A DNA stretch of 64,000 bases from Propionibacteriaceae bacterium. GTDB taxonomy: Bacteria; Actinomycetota; Actinomycetes; Propionibacteriales; Propionibacteriaceae. The stretch lies in the NCBI GenBank assembly GCA_016717345.1, contig JADKFR010000005.1, forward strand, positions 246,591 through 310,590, given 5' to 3'. A program made the position numbers and the translations under genes. The first letter of the stretch is position 1; every line of letters begins with the position of its first letter. Below the pieces are notes generated by a model. The model was not told the DNA's origin, did not search any database, and saw nothing but the letters and a program-made list of their open reading frames with translations. Below, piece by piece: positions 55,101 to 62,608 of this stretch.

Positions 55101-55325
55101 CTGCATGGTCTTGAACCGGGGGAAGACGTCCTTGAAGACGCGCGCTTCGATGTGATGGGTGCCCGGCATGCCGTTCGCCGTCGGTGGGCCTTCGAAGAAG
55201 GTCCACGGCTGGCCGCCCGCGGTCCGTGCCAGTGAGGCGGCGAAGGTGTCGTTGGCCGCCCAGAAGTCGAGGATCTCGTGTTCCATCGCGGGCAGGTCGA
55301 GCATCGCCGGAACCGGACGGTACAT
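52170..55325 (-). CDS. ileS: Isoleucyl-tRNA synthetase (IleRS2-like)
   Basis: A 1,051-residue class I synthetase charging tRNA-Ile. It has the signature region TANGMPGTHHIEARVFKD, the CP1 editing domain, the Ile-specific WDCHGLPVELAVEKELGFNG, KMSKHLGNILEPIPLMDAHG and an anticodon-binding domain. HIGH is replaced by GTHH, and the sequence type is the eukaryote-like IleRS2 class, commonly mupirocin-tolerant. ATG 55325 is the first in-frame start but has no ribosome site. The ATG at 55353 has a perfect one (GAAGGA) but is out of frame by one base, so an indel near the start is suspected. It is preceded by an Ile-specific T-box. Confidence 0.93.
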   Translation of the reverse strand: MYRPVPAMLDLPAMEHEILDFWAANDTFAASLARTAGGQPWTFFEGPPTANGMPGTHHIEARVFKDVFPRFKTMQGFHVERKAGWDCHGLPVELAVEKELGFNGKPDIEAYGVEPFNARCRESVTRHVGAFAELTTRMGYWVNLDEAYWTMDPSFVESVWWALKQIHAKGLLVEDYRVAPYCPRCGTTLSDHELAQGYEDVTDPSVYVRFPVTSGPLAGKASLLVWTTTPWTLVSNTAVAVHPDVRYVVATQNVPGGETVVVAEPLAEKVLGDGWALGRTFSGRELEFWTYQRPFELIEFPDVVGGTHYVVLADYVTTEDGTGLVHQAPAFGEDDMIVCRQYGLPLVNPIRPDGTFRADTDLVGGMFFKTADKVLVEDLTRRGLMFRVLDYEHSYPHCWRCHTTLLYYAQPSWYIRTTQIKDALLRENGTTTWYPEHIKWGRYGDWLNNNIDWALSRSRYWGTPLPIWRCAEGHQTCVGSRAELSELTGDDLLALDPHRPFVDDVTFACPKCGQHATRVPEVIDAWFDSGSMPFAQWGYPYAEGSTESFGQAYPADFICEAIDQTRGWFYTLMAVGTLVFDQSSYRNVLCLGHILAEDGRKMSKHLGNILEPIPLMDAHGADAVRWFMAAGGSPWASRRVGHATITETVRKVLMTFVNTVAFQSLYARANGWSPVGQAPDAGQRHVLDRWLVSARNELVRDVTAALEDFDTQRAGSLLAAFIDDLSNWYVRRSRRRFWDGRPGALWTLHETIDVLCRLMAPLVPFVTERVWQDLVVSVDSDAPASVHLASWPAVDVDAIDEHLNRAMGLTRRIVELGRSARSEAKVKTRQPLSRALIPSVAFTQLDEDLRAEIMAELNVASIGSFASAGDLVDHSAKGNFRALGKRFAKQTPVVAAAIAAADAAALAASLAASGTAEVEVGGDLGTVSVSAEEVIISERPREGWSVVNEQGETVALDLELTPELVTAGLAREVIRLVQEARKTSGFEVSDRITVTYAIDDSAAGRAIAAAIATHQQLIADEVLAVALGAGEPSDGWFGEADLGVRFGVQRA

Positions 55326-55353
55326 CGGCTGGTCGGTCGGGGATGGCTGTCAT

Positions 55354-55550
55354 GGTCTTCCTTCGTCGCGTGCTGGACGAAGGGACGAGGCGCCTGTGTC
55401 GGGCCCCGCGGTACCACCCTCCTTGGACGCCTGCGCGCCCCACTTCGTTCGTGCCCGCCGCCGGTTCTAGTGAGCGCCGAGGCGCCGTTCTTCCGGCAGC
55501 TCCGGGGTGATGGCCCCTTCATTGCCGCGCGAGCACCCGTCCAGTCTAGG
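55354..55550 (-). promoter_or_regulatory. T-box riboswitch (Ile, translational type)
   Basis: On the minus strand the leader shows a short stem I with the specifier ATC in GGGGCCATCACCCC, then the actinobacterial GGAGCTGCCGGAAGAACGGC segment, and the T-box AGGGTGGTACCGCGG (55406-55420). Closer to the gene, CTTCGTC and GACGAAG form a hairpin that buries the GAAGGA Shine-Dalgarno. This matches the short-stem-I, translation-regulating T-boxes known before actinobacterial ileS genes. Uncharged tRNA-Ile should free the ribosome site. Confidence 0.9.
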
Positions 55551-55595
55551 CACGCCGCATCGCGCGGGCGAATCGCCGGACGTGTCCCGAGAACG

Positions 55596-55636
55596 CCAAC
55601 GGGTCCGCCCGACGTGACGTCGGACGGACCCGTTGG
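55596..55636 (-). terminator. Terminator downstream of the SHOCT gene
   Basis: CCAACGGGTCCG pairs perfectly with CGGACCCGTTGG, with an inner palindrome around GACGTGACGTC, between the SHOCT gene end and the T-box start. Confidence 0.75.
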
Positions 55637-55661
55637 TCTCGTCAATCGGGCTGTCGCCGGC

Positions 55662-56003
55662 TCAGATGCCGGCGCCCTCCTCAGGGTGCGGCGGCTGCGG
55701 TGCCGGATCGGGCCGGTACTCGGCACCGTTGGGACGGTCACCCGACAGCGCTGCCCGGCGGGACAGGTAGTCGTCCACCTCGATCTCGCCACGGGCCAGC
55801 CGCTCGTCCAGAATCTGGAAAGCGTTGCTCGCGGTTGCTTCGGGAGGCGGCGGGACGTGACCGGGGTGATGGTGCTGCGGCGGCCACTGCCCCTTCTTCT
55901 TCTTGATGATCATCCAGATCACGACGGCGATCGCGGCCAGGAACAGGAGGCAACCGATCCCGTGCATGAGGCCGAAGACTGGCGAAATGGGCATGTGACG
56001 CAT
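55662..56003 (-). CDS. SHOCT domain membrane protein
   Basis: A 113-residue protein with an N-terminal membrane helix (IGCLLFLAAIAVVIWMIIKK), a His/Pro linker and a SHOCT motif, FQILDERLARGEIEVDDYLSRR (split here as ILDERLARGEIEVDDYLSR). SHOCT motifs mediate oligomerisation of small membrane proteins, often involved in stress or phage defence. ATG 56003 follows AAGGAG. Function is otherwise unknown. Confidence 0.85.
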   Translation of the reverse strand: MRHMPISPVFGLMHGIGCLLFLAAIAVVIWMIIKKKKGQWPPQHHHPGHVPPPPEATASNAFQILDERLARGEIEVDDYLSRRAALSGDRPNGAEYRPDPAPQPPHPEEGAGI

Positions 56004-56135
56004 GGTGTGGACTCCTTAGTGGTCTTCATCCATGATGCCTCGGGGGTCGTGGTGGCCCAACGGTGGACGGGTGATTCATAACCAACTCACAGCGCATCGT
56101 GACCGTTGCGGACTTGGCCGTGGGCGACTCGCCGG

Positions 56136-57050
56136 TCAGGCCCGCCCTGGCTCGGTCTGGAGTGGGTCGAGTCCGAGCCGGCGTTCGATCGCGAGTCCGA
56201 GCCCACTTTCGATCGCGAGTCCGAGCCGGCGTTCGATCGCGAGTCCGAGCCGGCGTTCGATGGCGAGGGCGAGCCCATCCTGGTCGTTGCCGGCGGTGCT
56301 CCAGCGGGCTGCGGCGATGGCGTCGGGGACGGCGTTGCCCATCGCCACCCCCAACCCGGCCCAGGTGATCATGTCGATGTCGTTGCGGGCGTCGCCGATC
56401 GCCATCACCTCGTCGCGCTCGACGCCCAGATGGGCGCACAACTTCGCCAGGCCGCTCGCTTTGGTGACCCCGGCCCCCTGGATCTCCAGGAACTGGGCGC
56501 CCGACGTGGTGGCCACGAAACCGGTCAGCGACGAGGACGCCAGCACGCTCAGCATCTCTTCCGGCCCGACGCGGGGGTGGCGGACCCGGAGTTTGAGGGT
56601 GGGGTGCGACACCAGGTCGGTGACGTCGGTCAGCTTGAAGGTCAGTTGCCAGGGCGCCGCCGCATCGGAGCCGGCCAACTCCAAGTAACCAGGCTCGGCC
56701 AGATTCGAGTCGCCATGGTCGCGGGCCACGCTGAAGCACGGGTCCGTGAGTTCGGCGGTGAGGTAGGCGACAATCTCGGCCGCCACTTCGGCGGACAGGA
56801 GTTCTTCGAACAGCAGCGAGCCGCTGTTCAGGTCGACCCCGATCGCGCCGTTGCTCGCCACGGCGTAGCGGACGCCGGTCGGGGCGAGCAGGTCGGGCAG
56901 CGACGTCGCCTGCCTGCCGGTGGCGGCCACGACTCTGACGCCCTGCTGCTGGGCAGCGCGGATGGCGCTGATCGTGCGTGGGCTGATCGACTTGTCGTGG
57001 CGCAACATCGTGCCGTCCAGATCCGCGGCAATCAGGCGGGTGCGACTCAC
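56136..57050 (-). CDS. HAD-family (Cof-type) phosphatase with C-terminal repeats
   Basis: A 304-residue Cof-type HAD hydrolase. Motif I is LIAADLDGTMLRHDKSISPR (DxDGT), motif II RVVAATGRQATSL, the Lys region precedes motif III MAIGDARNDIDMITWAGLGVAMGN, cited here as GDARNDIDM. Such enzymes dephosphorylate sugar phosphates, FMN or PLP-like cofactors. The last 45 residues consist of four 8-residue repeats (LAIERRLG) encoded by 24-bp tandem repeats, an unusual tail. GTG 57050 is the only start; upstream the frame stays open through an 18-bp repeat array but has no start codon. Confidence 0.85.
   Translation of the reverse strand: MSRTRLIAADLDGTMLRHDKSISPRTISAIRAAQQQGVRVVAATGRQATSLPDLLAPTGVRYAVASNGAIGVDLNSGSLLFEELLSAEVAAEIVAYLTAELTDPCFSVARDHGDSNLAEPGYLELAGSDAAAPWQLTFKLTDVTDLVSHPTLKLRVRHPRVGPEEMLSVLASSSLTGFVATTSGAQFLEIQGAGVTKASGLAKLCAHLGVERDEVMAIGDARNDIDMITWAGLGVAMGNAVPDAIAAARWSTAGNDQDGLALAIERRLGLAIERRLGLAIESGLGLAIERRLGLDPLQTEPGRA
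56168..56263. repeat. Four 24-bp tandem repeats inside the HAD gene
   Basis: Units at 56168, 56192, 56216 and 56240 begin CGAGTCCGAGC and end TTCGATCG (the last TTCGATGG). On the coding strand they encode the octapeptide repeat LAIERRLG at the protein C-terminus. Confidence 0.9.
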
Positions 57051-57052
57051 GC

Positions 57053-57178
57053 GGTCTGGCCGTCCGACGGGGTCTGGCCGTCCCTCGGGGTCTGGCTGTC
57101 CCTGGGGGTCTGGCTGTCCCTCGGGGTCTGGCTGTCCCGCGGGGTCTGGTCGTCCCTCGGGGTCTGGCCGTCCCTCAC
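57053..57178. repeat. Seven 18-bp tandem repeats between recR and the HAD gene
   Basis: Units of GGTCTGGCTGTCCCTCGG type follow one another without interruption. On the minus strand they read as hexapeptides EGRPDP in the HAD frame, but no start codon lies in them, so the HAD gene begins just after. The array overlaps the last bases of recR (stop at 57175). Confidence 0.9.
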
Positions 57179-57783
57179 GCGGTTTCGCCGACGAGCTTGC
57201 GGCGGCCCTGGAAGGCCCGTCCGAGGGTGATTTCGTCGGCGTATTCGAGGTCGCCACCCACCGGCAGCCCACTGGCCAGGCGGGACACGGTGACCCCCAT
57301 CGGCAACAGCAGGCGTGAGATGAAGGTGGCGGTCGCCTCACCCTCGAGATTGGGGTCGGTCGCCAGGATGACTTCGGTGACCGTCGCGTCGCCGAGCCGT
57401 TGGCACAGCTCGCGGATGCGTAGATCCGGCGGGCCGATGTTGTCGATCGGACTGATGGCGCCACCGAGCACGTGGTACAGCCCCCGGAATTCGTGGGTGC
57501 GTTCGACGGCGGCGACGTCCTTGGGTTCCTCGACCACGCAAATGGCGGTGCGGTCGCGGCGCGGGTCGCGGCAGATCCGGCACACCTCCTCGGCGGAGAT
57601 GTTGAAGCAGGTCTCGCAGAACTGGACCTTCTCAGTCACTTCCCGCAGGGCGGCGGCCAAGCGCTCGACGTCCGCCTTGTCGGTCTGCAGGATGTGGAAG
57701 GCGATGCGCTGGGCACCTTTGGGGCCGATGCCGGGCAGCCGTCCCAACTCGTCGATCAGATCCTGGATCGGGCCTTCGTACAC
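57175..57783 (-). CDS. recR: Recombination protein RecR
   Basis: A 202-residue RecR, which with RecFO loads RecA on SSB-coated single-stranded DNA at gaps. The helix-hairpin-helix is LIDELGRLPGIGPKGAQRIA, the zinc finger CETCFNISAEEVCRICRD carries four Cys, and the Toprim domain has ICVVEEPKDVAAVERT and EVILATDPNLEGEATATFIS. The GTG at 57783 follows GGAGG. It lies downstream of ybaB in the dnaX-ybaB-recR order found in many bacteria. Confidence 0.95.
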   Translation of the reverse strand: MYEGPIQDLIDELGRLPGIGPKGAQRIAFHILQTDKADVERLAAALREVTEKVQFCETCFNISAEEVCRICRDPRRDRTAICVVEEPKDVAAVERTHEFRGLYHVLGGAISPIDNIGPPDLRIRELCQRLGDATVTEVILATDPNLEGEATATFISRLLLPMGVTVSRLASGLPVGGDLEYADEITLGRAFQGRRKLVGETA

Positions 57784-57823
57784 GCTCCTCCTTCAGGGCC
57801 GAGACTGTCGGCAGCCAAGCCGG

Positions 57824-58135
57824 TTACAGGCCGAGTTCTGGCATCGGCGGCATCGTCGCCTGGGCCAGCGCCATCGCCTTGTTCGTAGCGTCGCGGACAG
57901 CGGCAACCACCAGGTCGGCCAGAGTCTCGGTGTCGTCGGGGTCGCAGGCTTCGGGCCGGATCATCAGGCCGAGCAGTTCGCCCGTCCCGGACACGGTGGC
58001 TTCCACGAGGTCGCCGCCCGCGGACCCGGTCACCTGCTTGGTGGCCAGTTCAGCCTGGGCACGCTCCAACTGGTCCTGCATGGCTTGGGCCTGGGCCATC
58101 AGGCCCTCGAGGTCGAAACCGCTCGGATCGAACAT
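57824..58135 (-). CDS. YbaB/EbfC family nucleoid-associated protein
   Basis: A 103-residue DNA-binding protein forming tweezer-like dimers. MAQAQAMQDQLERAQAELAT is the N-terminal helix, then SGTGELLGLMIRPEACDPDD and VVAAVRDATNKAMALAQATM. ATG 58135 follows GGAG; an upstream ATG at 58162 would precede unrelated residues. It is 40 bp upstream of recR and in the same direction, as usual. Confidence 0.92.
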   Translation of the reverse strand: MFDPSGFDLEGLMAQAQAMQDQLERAQAELATKQVTGSAGGDLVEATVSGTGELLGLMIRPEACDPDDTETLADLVVAAVRDATNKAMALAQATMPPMPELGL

Positions 58136-58186
58136 GCTGACTCCTTCTGGGGTTGCGGTCATGGTACCGGGTGGTGCTGACGAGAC

Positions 58187-58258
58187 GGCTGGGCTGGGCT
58201 GGGCTGGCTGGGCTGGGCTGGGCTGGGCTGGGCTGGGCTGGGCTGCGCTGGGCTGGCT
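58187..58258. repeat. GGCTG microsatellite between ybaB and dnaX
   Basis: About thirteen consecutive GGGCT/GGCTG pentamers with a few four-base slips fill the gap between the dnaX stop and ybaB. The strong G/C strand bias and length variation make it a likely slippage site; it could also weaken transcription from dnaX into ybaB. Confidence 0.85.
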
Positions 58259-60819
58259 CAGTCTTCCTCAGCGATCAACTCGGCCCCGAGATGCTTCTTC
58301 AGGAGTTCGTCGCTGGACTCCTCCTCGTCAAGGGATTCGTCGTCGCGCGTCGGTTCCGACTCGGGCTCGCTGGCGGAGGGGGCACTGGGCCCCGACCTGG
58401 TGGCGCGCAGGTTCTCGCGAGCAGCTTGGGCCGCCGCCGAGCGCGGCTCGGGCTCGAAAGGTTCCGGTTCCGGCATCGGGACTGGGCCCGGGGCGGCGGC
58501 CGTTGCCGTTGCTGCCGTGGCGGCGCCCGCATCGAGGATCGGCTCGATGTGCAGCGACACACCGACGACGCGGAGGATGGCCTCGCGCAGCACGTCGGCG
58601 CTGCCGCCCCGTCCGAAGCTGTCACGGGCGCCGGGATTTGCCATGCCGAGGGTGAGCGTCCCGTCTCGCACCTCGACCACCTGGGCGTTCTGGCTGAGCA
58701 GGATCCAGGTGAACCGACGGCGGGTCTTCACTTCGTCCAACACATCCGGCCAGAGGCGCCGCAGGTCGGCGGTGCCGAAGCTGCCAAGAGCCGCTGCGGA
58801 GGGTGCGGGCGCAGCGTCCGGCCTCGTCAGAGACCTGTCGGCGGAGTGCGAAGCCGTCGAATCCGGTGGCGGTGCGGCCGGCTGTCGGGTGCGGCCATTG
58901 CGGGTGGGGACGGGCAAATCGGTGGGCTGGGGCCCCGTCGGCCACTCAGTGGGCTGGGATCCCATCGGCCACTCAGTGGGCTGGGATCCCGTCGGCCACG
59001 GCTCAGTGGGCTGGGACCCCGTCGGTTGGGGCTCCCGCCCGGACCCTGGCTGGGACTCCGGTGATCCTTTCGGTTGGGGCTCCCGCCCGGACCGTGGGTG
59101 GGACTCCGGTGATCCCTTCGACCGGGGTGGCTGCCCGGACCCTGGCTCGGACCCTGTCTCTGATTCCGTGGGCCGGAAGCCCTGCTGGGACCCCGCGGTC
59201 GAGAAGCCTGCAGGCGAGAAGTCCCCAGGCGGGGACCCCTCGAGGTCGGGCCGGCTGGCTTCCGGTGTGACTGCCGGCATTGAACCCGGTCGTTGGGGCG
59301 TCCGCCTCGGGTCTGGGGCTGGCTGGCCCGCGGCCGCGGCCGCGGCGGCCCTCGGCCGGGTGTCGGGAGTGCTGGAGGCGTTCGGCTCCAATGTGCCCTC
59401 CGGATTCGGCATGCCGAGTCGCCGTTCGAGCCGATCCAGGCGGGCATGCAACCCGCGTCCGTCCGTGTCGGCACCGGGAAGCAGGACGCGCGCGCACATC
59501 AGTTCAAGGTGCAGCCGGGGCGCGGTGGTGCCGCGCATCTCGGTCAAGCCGACGGCTATCACTTCGGCGGCCCGGGTGAGTTCGCCCGCGCCCAGTGCGC
59601 TGGCCTGGGAGACGAGACGGTCGGCCTGATCGGCCGCCACCTCCACCAGTCCGCTGCTGAGGGCGTCCGGGACGGCGGCGACGATGATGAGGTCGCGAAG
59701 CCGTCGCAGCAGGTCCTCGGCGAAACGACGGGGATCCTGCCCGACCTCGATGACCTTGTCGATGGCGGCGAACACGCCGTGGGCATCGCCGGCGGCGAAC
59801 GCGTCCACGATTTCGTCCAGGAGGGCATCCGGGGTGTAGCCCAGCAGCGCGGTGGCTTGGCGGTAGGTGACTCCGGCCTCGGCAGCCCCACCCAGGAGTT
59901 GGTCGAGAACCGACAACGAGTCGCGCACCGACCCGGCGCCGGAGCGCACCACGAGCGGCAGTACTGCCGGCTCGACCGCCACGCCCTCGGACTCACACAC
60001 CTGGGCGAGGTAGCCACCGAGCACCTTGGGCGGCACCAACCGGAACGGATAGTGGTGGGTGCGGGAGCGGATCGTTCCCAGCACCTTCTCGGGCTCGGTG
60101 GTGGCGAAGATGAACTTGACGTGGGGCGGCGGCTCCTCGACCACCTTCAGGAGGGCGTTGAAGCCCTCCTTGGTGACCATGTGGGCCTCGTCGATGATGT
60201 AGATCTTGTAGCGACTGTGGACGGGGGCGAAGAAGGCCCGTTCGCGCAACTCGCGGGCCTCGTTGACCCCACCGTGGCTGGCGGCGTCGATCTCGATGAC
60301 GTCGATGCTTCCCCAGCCGCCGCGGGCAAGGTCGCGGCAGGACTGGCATTCGCCGCAGGGGACAGGGACTGGGCCGCGCTCGCAGTTCAAGGCGCGGGCC
60401 AGAATGCGAGCGGAGGTGGTCTTTCCGCAGCCGCGCGGACCGGAGAACAGGTAGGCGTGGTTGACTCGGTTGTTGAGCAGTGCCCGCTGCAAGGGTTCGG
60501 TGACGTGTTCCTGGCCGATCACGTCGGCGAACGTGTCGGGACGGTAGCGCCGGTACAACGCCAACGGGGTTTCGGGTCGCGTGACGGGCTCTCGGGTGTC
60601 CCGCAGCGCGTCGACGGCCTGCATCAGGGAGGCCGTCACGTCAGCGGCCGAACGCCCCGGCTCCAGGGGCGGATCCTCGATCTCGAGGTCGGTGGACGCC
60701 TCCGGTTCGAACTGGTCGGCGGCCGCCTCGTCTGGGGCCTGACCGAACAGGTCGGGCCCCTCCTGGTCGGGAGGCTCCCAGGCCTCCTCGCCGAAGAGAT
60801 CGTCGTCGTTTTCGTCCAC
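58258..60819 (-). CDS. dnaX: DNA polymerase III subunits gamma and tau
   Basis: An 853-residue clamp-loader ATPase. Around residue 92 begins LALYRRYRPDTFADVIGQEH, the usual N-terminus; then the Walker A SGPRGCGKTTSARILARALN, zinc motif CGECQSCRD, DEAHMVTKEGFNALLK and the sensor FATTEPEKV. Domain III is followed by a long Pro/Ser/Gln tau linker with degenerate SQPTEWPTG repeats (about residues 530-660), a tau C-domain (WPDVLDEVKTRRRFTWILLS), and an acidic end. The 90-residue acidic N-terminal extension (DLFGEEAWEPPDQ, DLFGQAPDE) is unusual. GTG 60819 has AAGG upstream. No slippage heptamer was searched for in detail. Confidence 0.95.
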   Translation of the reverse strand: MDENDDDLFGEEAWEPPDQEGPDLFGQAPDEAAADQFEPEASTDLEIEDPPLEPGRSAADVTASLMQAVDALRDTREPVTRPETPLALYRRYRPDTFADVIGQEHVTEPLQRALLNNRVNHAYLFSGPRGCGKTTSARILARALNCERGPVPVPCGECQSCRDLARGGWGSIDVIEIDAASHGGVNEARELRERAFFAPVHSRYKIYIIDEAHMVTKEGFNALLKVVEEPPPHVKFIFATTEPEKVLGTIRSRTHHYPFRLVPPKVLGGYLAQVCESEGVAVEPAVLPLVVRSGAGSVRDSLSVLDQLLGGAAEAGVTYRQATALLGYTPDALLDEIVDAFAAGDAHGVFAAIDKVIEVGQDPRRFAEDLLRRLRDLIIVAAVPDALSSGLVEVAADQADRLVSQASALGAGELTRAAEVIAVGLTEMRGTTAPRLHLELMCARVLLPGADTDGRGLHARLDRLERRLGMPNPEGTLEPNASSTPDTRPRAAAAAAAGQPAPDPRRTPQRPGSMPAVTPEASRPDLEGSPPGDFSPAGFSTAGSQQGFRPTESETGSEPGSGQPPRSKGSPESHPRSGREPQPKGSPESQPGSGREPQPTGSQPTEPWPTGSQPTEWPMGSQPTEWPTGPQPTDLPVPTRNGRTRQPAAPPPDSTASHSADRSLTRPDAAPAPSAAALGSFGTADLRRLWPDVLDEVKTRRRFTWILLSQNAQVVEVRDGTLTLGMANPGARDSFGRGGSADVLREAILRVVGVSLHIEPILDAGAATAATATAAAPGPVPMPEPEPFEPEPRSAAAQAARENLRATRSGPSAPSASEPESEPTRDDESLDEEESSDELLKKHLGAELIAEED

Positions 60820-60897
60820 GGGTGAACCTTACGGGCTGGGACTGACGGTTTCGGCCGGCCCGTTGGTGCAGCGCGGTCGGCAGAGGTCGGGCTGGAA

Positions 60898-60982
60898 TTG
60901 AAGCGGCCCCCGCGCACCCGGAAGAGCTCACTTACCCTTGCTGTCTTCCGACCCTGGGGGAGTTGGGCGAGGTACCGCCGCG
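60898..60982 (-). ncRNA. ffs: Signal recognition particle RNA (small type)
   Basis: On the minus strand the sequence contains the SRP-loop signature GGGTCGGAAGACAGCAAGGG followed by TAAGTGAGCTCTTCCGGGTG, which folds into the conserved domain IV hairpin (GGAAG/CTTCC with the internal loop AGCA). Outer pairing of CCCCC and GGGGG and of GGCGG... with CCGCTT extends the helix. It lies about 80 bp upstream of dnaX in the same direction, the usual actinobacterial place. Exact ends are approximate by about 10 bases. Confidence 0.85.
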
Positions 60983-61038
60983 CGGGGAACCGCCGTCCAC
61001 TCTACCGGACGCTCCGGGTGGCCCGGAACCTCGGGCGG

Positions 61039-61796
61039 TCAGCCCACAACCACGGCCTGGAGTTCGCCCACCCGCAGCTGGCGGCTGGCGGTGTGGGTGC
61101 CCGGCAGCGAGCCGGAGAAGCCGGCCACCCGCCAGGTCACCGTCCAATGGGTCGTGGCGGTCACGGTGTAGGAGTGGTCCGTGCCGGACGCCTTGGTGTA
61201 GCGGTAGCCGCAGGTGGGGGAGGGGGCGCCGGGCTCGATCGACGTGCGGTAGGGAGTTGTCGAGGTGCAGGTGAGGCTGTGGCCGTCACCGAGGGTGAAG
61301 GTGGTGAAGCGGTAGCGGGCGCGCAGGGTGAAGGACATGCCGCTCGCCGAGGTGGTGCTGGTCACGGTGCGGGGGCCGTTGGTCCACAGCCACAGCGGAT
61401 AGCCGACGGCGGCCATGTTCCATTCGTTGTCGGCGGGATCCGGTCCGAACTGCGGTGTGGGGTCCGGAAGTTGAAGGCGGACGACCAGACTGCGGGCGAT
61501 CGACTCGGCACCGGCACTGGTAAGGCCCGGGTTGAGGAGTTTGAAGTAGGGAAAGCACTCGCCCGAGCCGGGGTCGCCCGGGCTGCAGGGCGTTGAGGAG
61601 CTGCTCGCGGGGGAGGTGGTGGACGTGGAGCGCTTGGACGGGGGCGCGTGGTCGTGCTCTCCTGCTCGAGTGGTAGCCAGCTCGCCCTTGGTATCGCCCA
61701 CACCCACGTCCCCCCAGTCGGCCGGCGCGTGCGCCACGCCATGAGCGCTGCCACGACAAGGACCGATGAGGCGACTGCCACTCTGGGCATCAGCAT
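61039..61796 (-). pseudogene. Secreted protein of unknown function, frameshifted near the signal peptide
   Basis: About 252 residues from ATG 61796. The N-terminus MLMPRVAVASSVLVVAALMA is a clear signal sequence; near 61735 the sense changes frame (one base lost) and continues AHAPADWGDVGVGDTKGELA, then a Ser/Thr/Pro linker and a Cys-containing domain: SPGDPGSGECFPYFKLLNPG, ADNEWNMAAVGYPLWLWTNG, YRFTTFTLGDGHSLTC, CGYRYTKASGTDHSYTVTAT and THWTVTWRVAGFSG. The beta-rich domain resembles actinobacterial secreted proteins with a conserved W-x-W and two Cys, sometimes near Tad pilus genes. I do not know a function. It is the first gene upstream of the ffs-dnaX block. Confidence 0.6.
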
Positions 61797-61994
61797 GATG
61801 CACCCCTCTTGCCATCGGCCCCAATCACTTCAGGTACTCCGCCTCGCTGGCAAAGAATAGATGTCTTCCTAGCGGGAATCCTCGACGAACGGCCTTCGTC
61901 GCCGATAGAAGGACCAGCCTAGGCGTCGACGCAGGCTTGCAGCGCGACCGAGAGCCGGCCTTGCTATGTCCGGGGAGGCGCAATCCGGCCATGA

Positions 61995-62369
61995 TCATCT
62001 GCTCGGTCCCTGGGCCTTCGGAGCCCGCCTTTGTCCCGGCAGTGGATGCATTGAACGTCCCTCAGGAAGTCGCCCGGTCGCGGTCTCTAGCAACATTGGC
62101 GTCGCCTGCCGGGAAGCCCCCACAGCCTGGCTGATCCGGACATCCTCCGCAAAGAACTTCCGGAACACCGCTTCGGCCTCCGCGTACAACGTGTCCTTGG
62201 AGACCATCTCGTCATGCTGCGCCTGGCTGCAGTCGTACTCGTCCCCACCCGCCTCGGGGGTGCACCGGAAACTGGGGGCTGGCGCGGGCGTTGGCGGTGG
62301 CTGCTGGCATGCAGCCAACAGTGTGAGCGGTACGAGCAGTCCGAGGACGGCAGCTCGAGAAGGGAACAT
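61995..62369 (-). CDS. Small lipoprotein, C-terminus possibly frameshifted
   Basis: A 124-residue lipoprotein from ATG 62369. The signal is AVLGLLVPLTLLAAC with lipobox Cys, then a short Pro linker and the domain FRCTPEAGGDEYDCSQAQHD, YAEAEAVFRKFFAEDVRISQ. Two Cys may form a disulfide. After TATGRLPEG near 62075 the residues lose protein character, while another frame gives GDFLRDVQCIHCRDKG, suggesting one lost base there. The family is a common actinobacterial lipoprotein type of unknown role, often reported near secretion genes. The upstream region (62370-62480) has a short hydrophobic ORF of doubtful reality. Confidence 0.55.
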   Translation of the reverse strand: MFPSRAAVLGLLVPLTLLAACQQPPPTPAPAPSFRCTPEAGGDEYDCSQAQHDEMVSKDTLYAEAEAVFRKFFAEDVRISQAVGASRQATPMLLETATGRLPEGRSMHPLPGQRRAPKAQGPSR

Positions 62370-62608
62370 GGCTGTCTCCTGATGGGGGCGAGCAGCAGTC
62401 TGGCACAGCCCGCCACCGCTGAGACGCACTGCCCAGCATCAGGGCAGCGACCGCTGCAACGACGATCAGAGTGAGAGCCAACGTTGTCTCCTGGGGGTGT
62501 GTTCACCCAGCCTGGCACGCCGCGACGCCACCCCCGCCCCGTCCACCCGAGTTATCCACAGGGGTGAATCGTCGTCCACAGATTTCGAGCAACGCCGGCC
62601 CGACCGGG

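Noticed and set aside
53400..55235. Plus-strand open frame of 611 codons opposite ileS
   Set aside because: Antisense shadow of a high-GC gene; no ribosome site and no protein family.
59293..60825. Plus-strand 510-codon frame opposite dnaX
   Set aside because: Antisense shadow; dnaX motifs on the other strand are decisive.
62212..62481. Short membrane ORF (LALTLIVVAAVAALMLGSA) with AGGAGA before a TTG
   Set aside because: A hydrophobic start and ribosome site are present, but the frame then runs antisense-like through the lipoprotein gene without a sensible end; too weak to list as a gene.
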